DNA of 16,777 nucleotides from the NCBI GenBank assembly GCA_900553215.1, contig USCJ01000007.1, positions 1 through 16,777 of the forward strand, read 5' to 3'. This DNA is from an uncultured Collinsella sp. (GTDB lineage Bacteria > Actinomycetota > Coriobacteriia > Coriobacteriales > Coriobacteriaceae). Made by a program: the position numbers and the translations under genes. This document shows positions 15,718-16,777 of this stretch, piece by piece. The notes beneath the pieces were generated by a model, which was given only the letters and a program-made list of their open reading frames with translations, did no database searches and had not been told where the DNA came from. Position 1 is the stretch's first letter, and each line of letters begins with the position of its first letter.

Positions 15718-16683
15718 ATGGCTGACAAGAACCCTTTGACTCCGGAAGAAGTGACGGAGTTATTCTCCGAAATCGATGCATCCGGTGTCTTGGATCCCAC
15801 GCTTGCAAAAAAGCGCACCGAGCGCATGCGTGAGAAGGAGGCTGCGGCCAAGCGCGGTGACAAAGCGGCGCTAGCGCAGCTGCGCAGCGAGGACCGCGCG
15901 AGCCAGGCAAAACATATCGACCCGCTGTCCGAGGACGACCCTTCGGGCTCGCAGGTGAGCCATACCATTACGAAGACTGCCATGGCCGTGGTCATTGGCA
16001 TCTTGGTGCTGATTGTGGGCATGCAGATTGGCTACGGCGTGATGCGACGCCTGAACACCGCCAACCTGTCCGAGAGCGTTTCGGTGGATACCGTTTCGAC
16101 GGCGCTGAAGGGCGGCCTTGAGTGGGGCAACGGCTTTACGCAGTTCCCGCTCGACTTTACCGTCGATGAAGCTGATGAGCGTACGGGCACGGTCGAGGTG
16201 ACGGTGTTGGACACATCGTCTGCCAACGAGCTCGAGCTGCTGTCCAACGGGCAGATTCAGGCCGCTGCGCTTGCGACCAACGCGCTGCTCAACGATAAGA
16301 TCGACCGCGTGGTGTATAACGTTCACGCCTATATCGACGAGGATAGCAACATTCAGCACGATTCCTTCTTTGGCATGTTTCCCGCGCGGGGTCATCAGAG
16401 CGCCATTTTGACGTTTGTGTGGACCAAGAGCTCATCCAACGCCACGAGTATCGACTGGAAGATGCGCATCGTAAGCATGGACGACACCATTGCCGAGCGC
16501 ATTCAAAAACAGGTGAACTCGGTTTCGTCGCTGATCGAGGACCCGGTGGTGAGCCAGACCAAGATTGACGAGGAAAAGGCCGAACGTGACCTGGAGCATC
16601 GTCTGCATGGCCGCGAGATTTTCCGCGGCGGCAAGCCCGATCGCTCACCGTCCGATCTGCTGGAACAGGACAAGCAAAAGTAA
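15718..16683 (+). CDS. Single-pass membrane protein, unknown function
   Basis: This 321-residue protein matches no family I recognise. It has a charged N-terminal cytoplasmic part (1-85) with an Arg/Lys/Glu-rich probable helix at 30-65, one membrane helix at about 86-108 (KTAMAVVIGILVLIVGMQIGYGV), and an external domain (115-275) of alternating strands with hydrophobic pattern. The C-terminal tail (285-321) is highly charged. AGGAAG (15709-15714) is three bases before ATG, acceptable when read from AGGA. It begins 19 bases after the ABC exporter, so cotranscription is likely; a role as partner or substrate-handling protein is only a guess. Confidence 0.85.
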   Translation: MADKNPLTPEEVTELFSEIDASGVLDPTLAKKRTERMREKEAAAKRGDKAALAQLRSEDRASQAKHIDPLSEDDPSGSQVSHTITKTAMAVVIGILVLIVGMQIGYGVMRRLNTANLSESVSVDTVSTALKGGLEWGNGFTQFPLDFTVDEADERTGTVEVTVLDTSSANELELLSNGQIQAAALATNALLNDKIDRVVYNVHAYIDEDSNIQHDSFFGMFPARGHQSAILTFVWTKSSSNATSIDWKMRIVSMDDTIAERIQKQVNSVSSLIEDPVVSQTKIDEEKAERDLEHRLHGREIFRGGKPDRSPSDLLEQDKQK

Positions 16684-16689
16684 GAGGCC

Positions 16690-16726
16690 ATTATCCCGCG
16701 TGAGCCACAAGCCCACGCGGGATAAT
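16690..16726. terminator. Perfect 13-bp hairpin after the last gene
   Basis: ATTATCCCGCGTG (16690-16702) pairs perfectly with CACGCGGGATAAT (16714-16726), with an 11-nt loop. It starts seven bases after the stop. The stem base is A/T-rich but no T run follows, so it resembles the bidirectional A/T-based hairpin at 67-111. Confidence 0.75.
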
Positions 16727-16741
16727 TCAAGACTTTAGTCT

Positions 16742-16765
16742 GCTGGCCGCGCAGCGGCCAGCTTT
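16742..16765. terminator. Second hairpin near the window end
   Basis: GCTGGCCGC (16742-16750) pairs perfectly with GCGGCCAGC (16754-16762), loop GCA, followed by TTTAAA. It may be a weak back-up terminator for the plus strand. The gene beyond the window is not visible. Confidence 0.5.
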
Positions 16766-16777
16766 AAACCACCCGCT

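Noticed and set aside
13608-16022. 804-codon open frame antisense to the ABC exporter and neighbours
   Set aside because: It overlaps three real genes on the other strand and has shadow-type composition without domains.

Overview
The window is GC-rich chromosomal DNA from a bacterium, most likely a Coriobacteriia member close to Collinsella. This rests on the strong G/C third-position bias, the zinc-type (C+) S18, the order rpsF-ssb-rpsR-rplI-dnaB, and the overall look of the proteins. The genus is an inference from memory of the family, not from a search. There is no phage, IS, CRISPR or plasmid gene. This is a core housekeeping segment with several accessory membrane proteins.

Layout. Positions 1-324 hold tRNA genes: the 3' end of a tRNA-Ile, a terminator-like hairpin, tRNA-Ala(TGC), tRNA-Ile(GAT) and a terminator. 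Positions 438-1808 hold three close plus-strand genes: a bifunctional nuclease-family protein, a small two-pass membrane protein and an unknown acidic protein. They are followed by typA (1926-3764) with a strong terminator. Positions 3894-5835 carry two minus-strand membrane genes: a secreted or membrane protein with a bactofilin-like repeat domain, and a TRIC/UPF0126 channel-like protein. Positions 5836-6413 hold a run of perfect hairpins and two minus-strand tRNA-Ser genes (CGA and GGA) separated by a terminator. After a non-coding stretch with a divergent promoter pair comes the S6-SSB-S18-L9 operon (6917-8605), then the replicative helicase dnaB, then purA and purD, a Nudix hydrolase, an ABC half-exporter and an unknown single-pass membrane protein.

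How the genes relate. rpsF-ssb-rpsR-rplI and dnaB form the usual ribosome/replication block. purA and purD make AMP and purine precursors. The Nudix gene follows purD by a few bases and may be cotranscribed. The ABC exporter and the last membrane protein are 19 bp apart and probably form a unit.

No unmistakably new protein system is visible. The most interesting material is in RNA/DNA structure: (i) a long interrupted inverted repeat (13781-13878) whose loop contains the ribosome binding site and start codon of the ABC exporter; (ii) two perfect, mutually exclusive stems between purA and purD; (iii) a perfect 9-bp palindrome at the 5' end of the bactofilin-like gene; (iv) three tandem perfect hairpins at 6014-6094; and (v) terminator-like hairpins placed inside both tRNA clusters.
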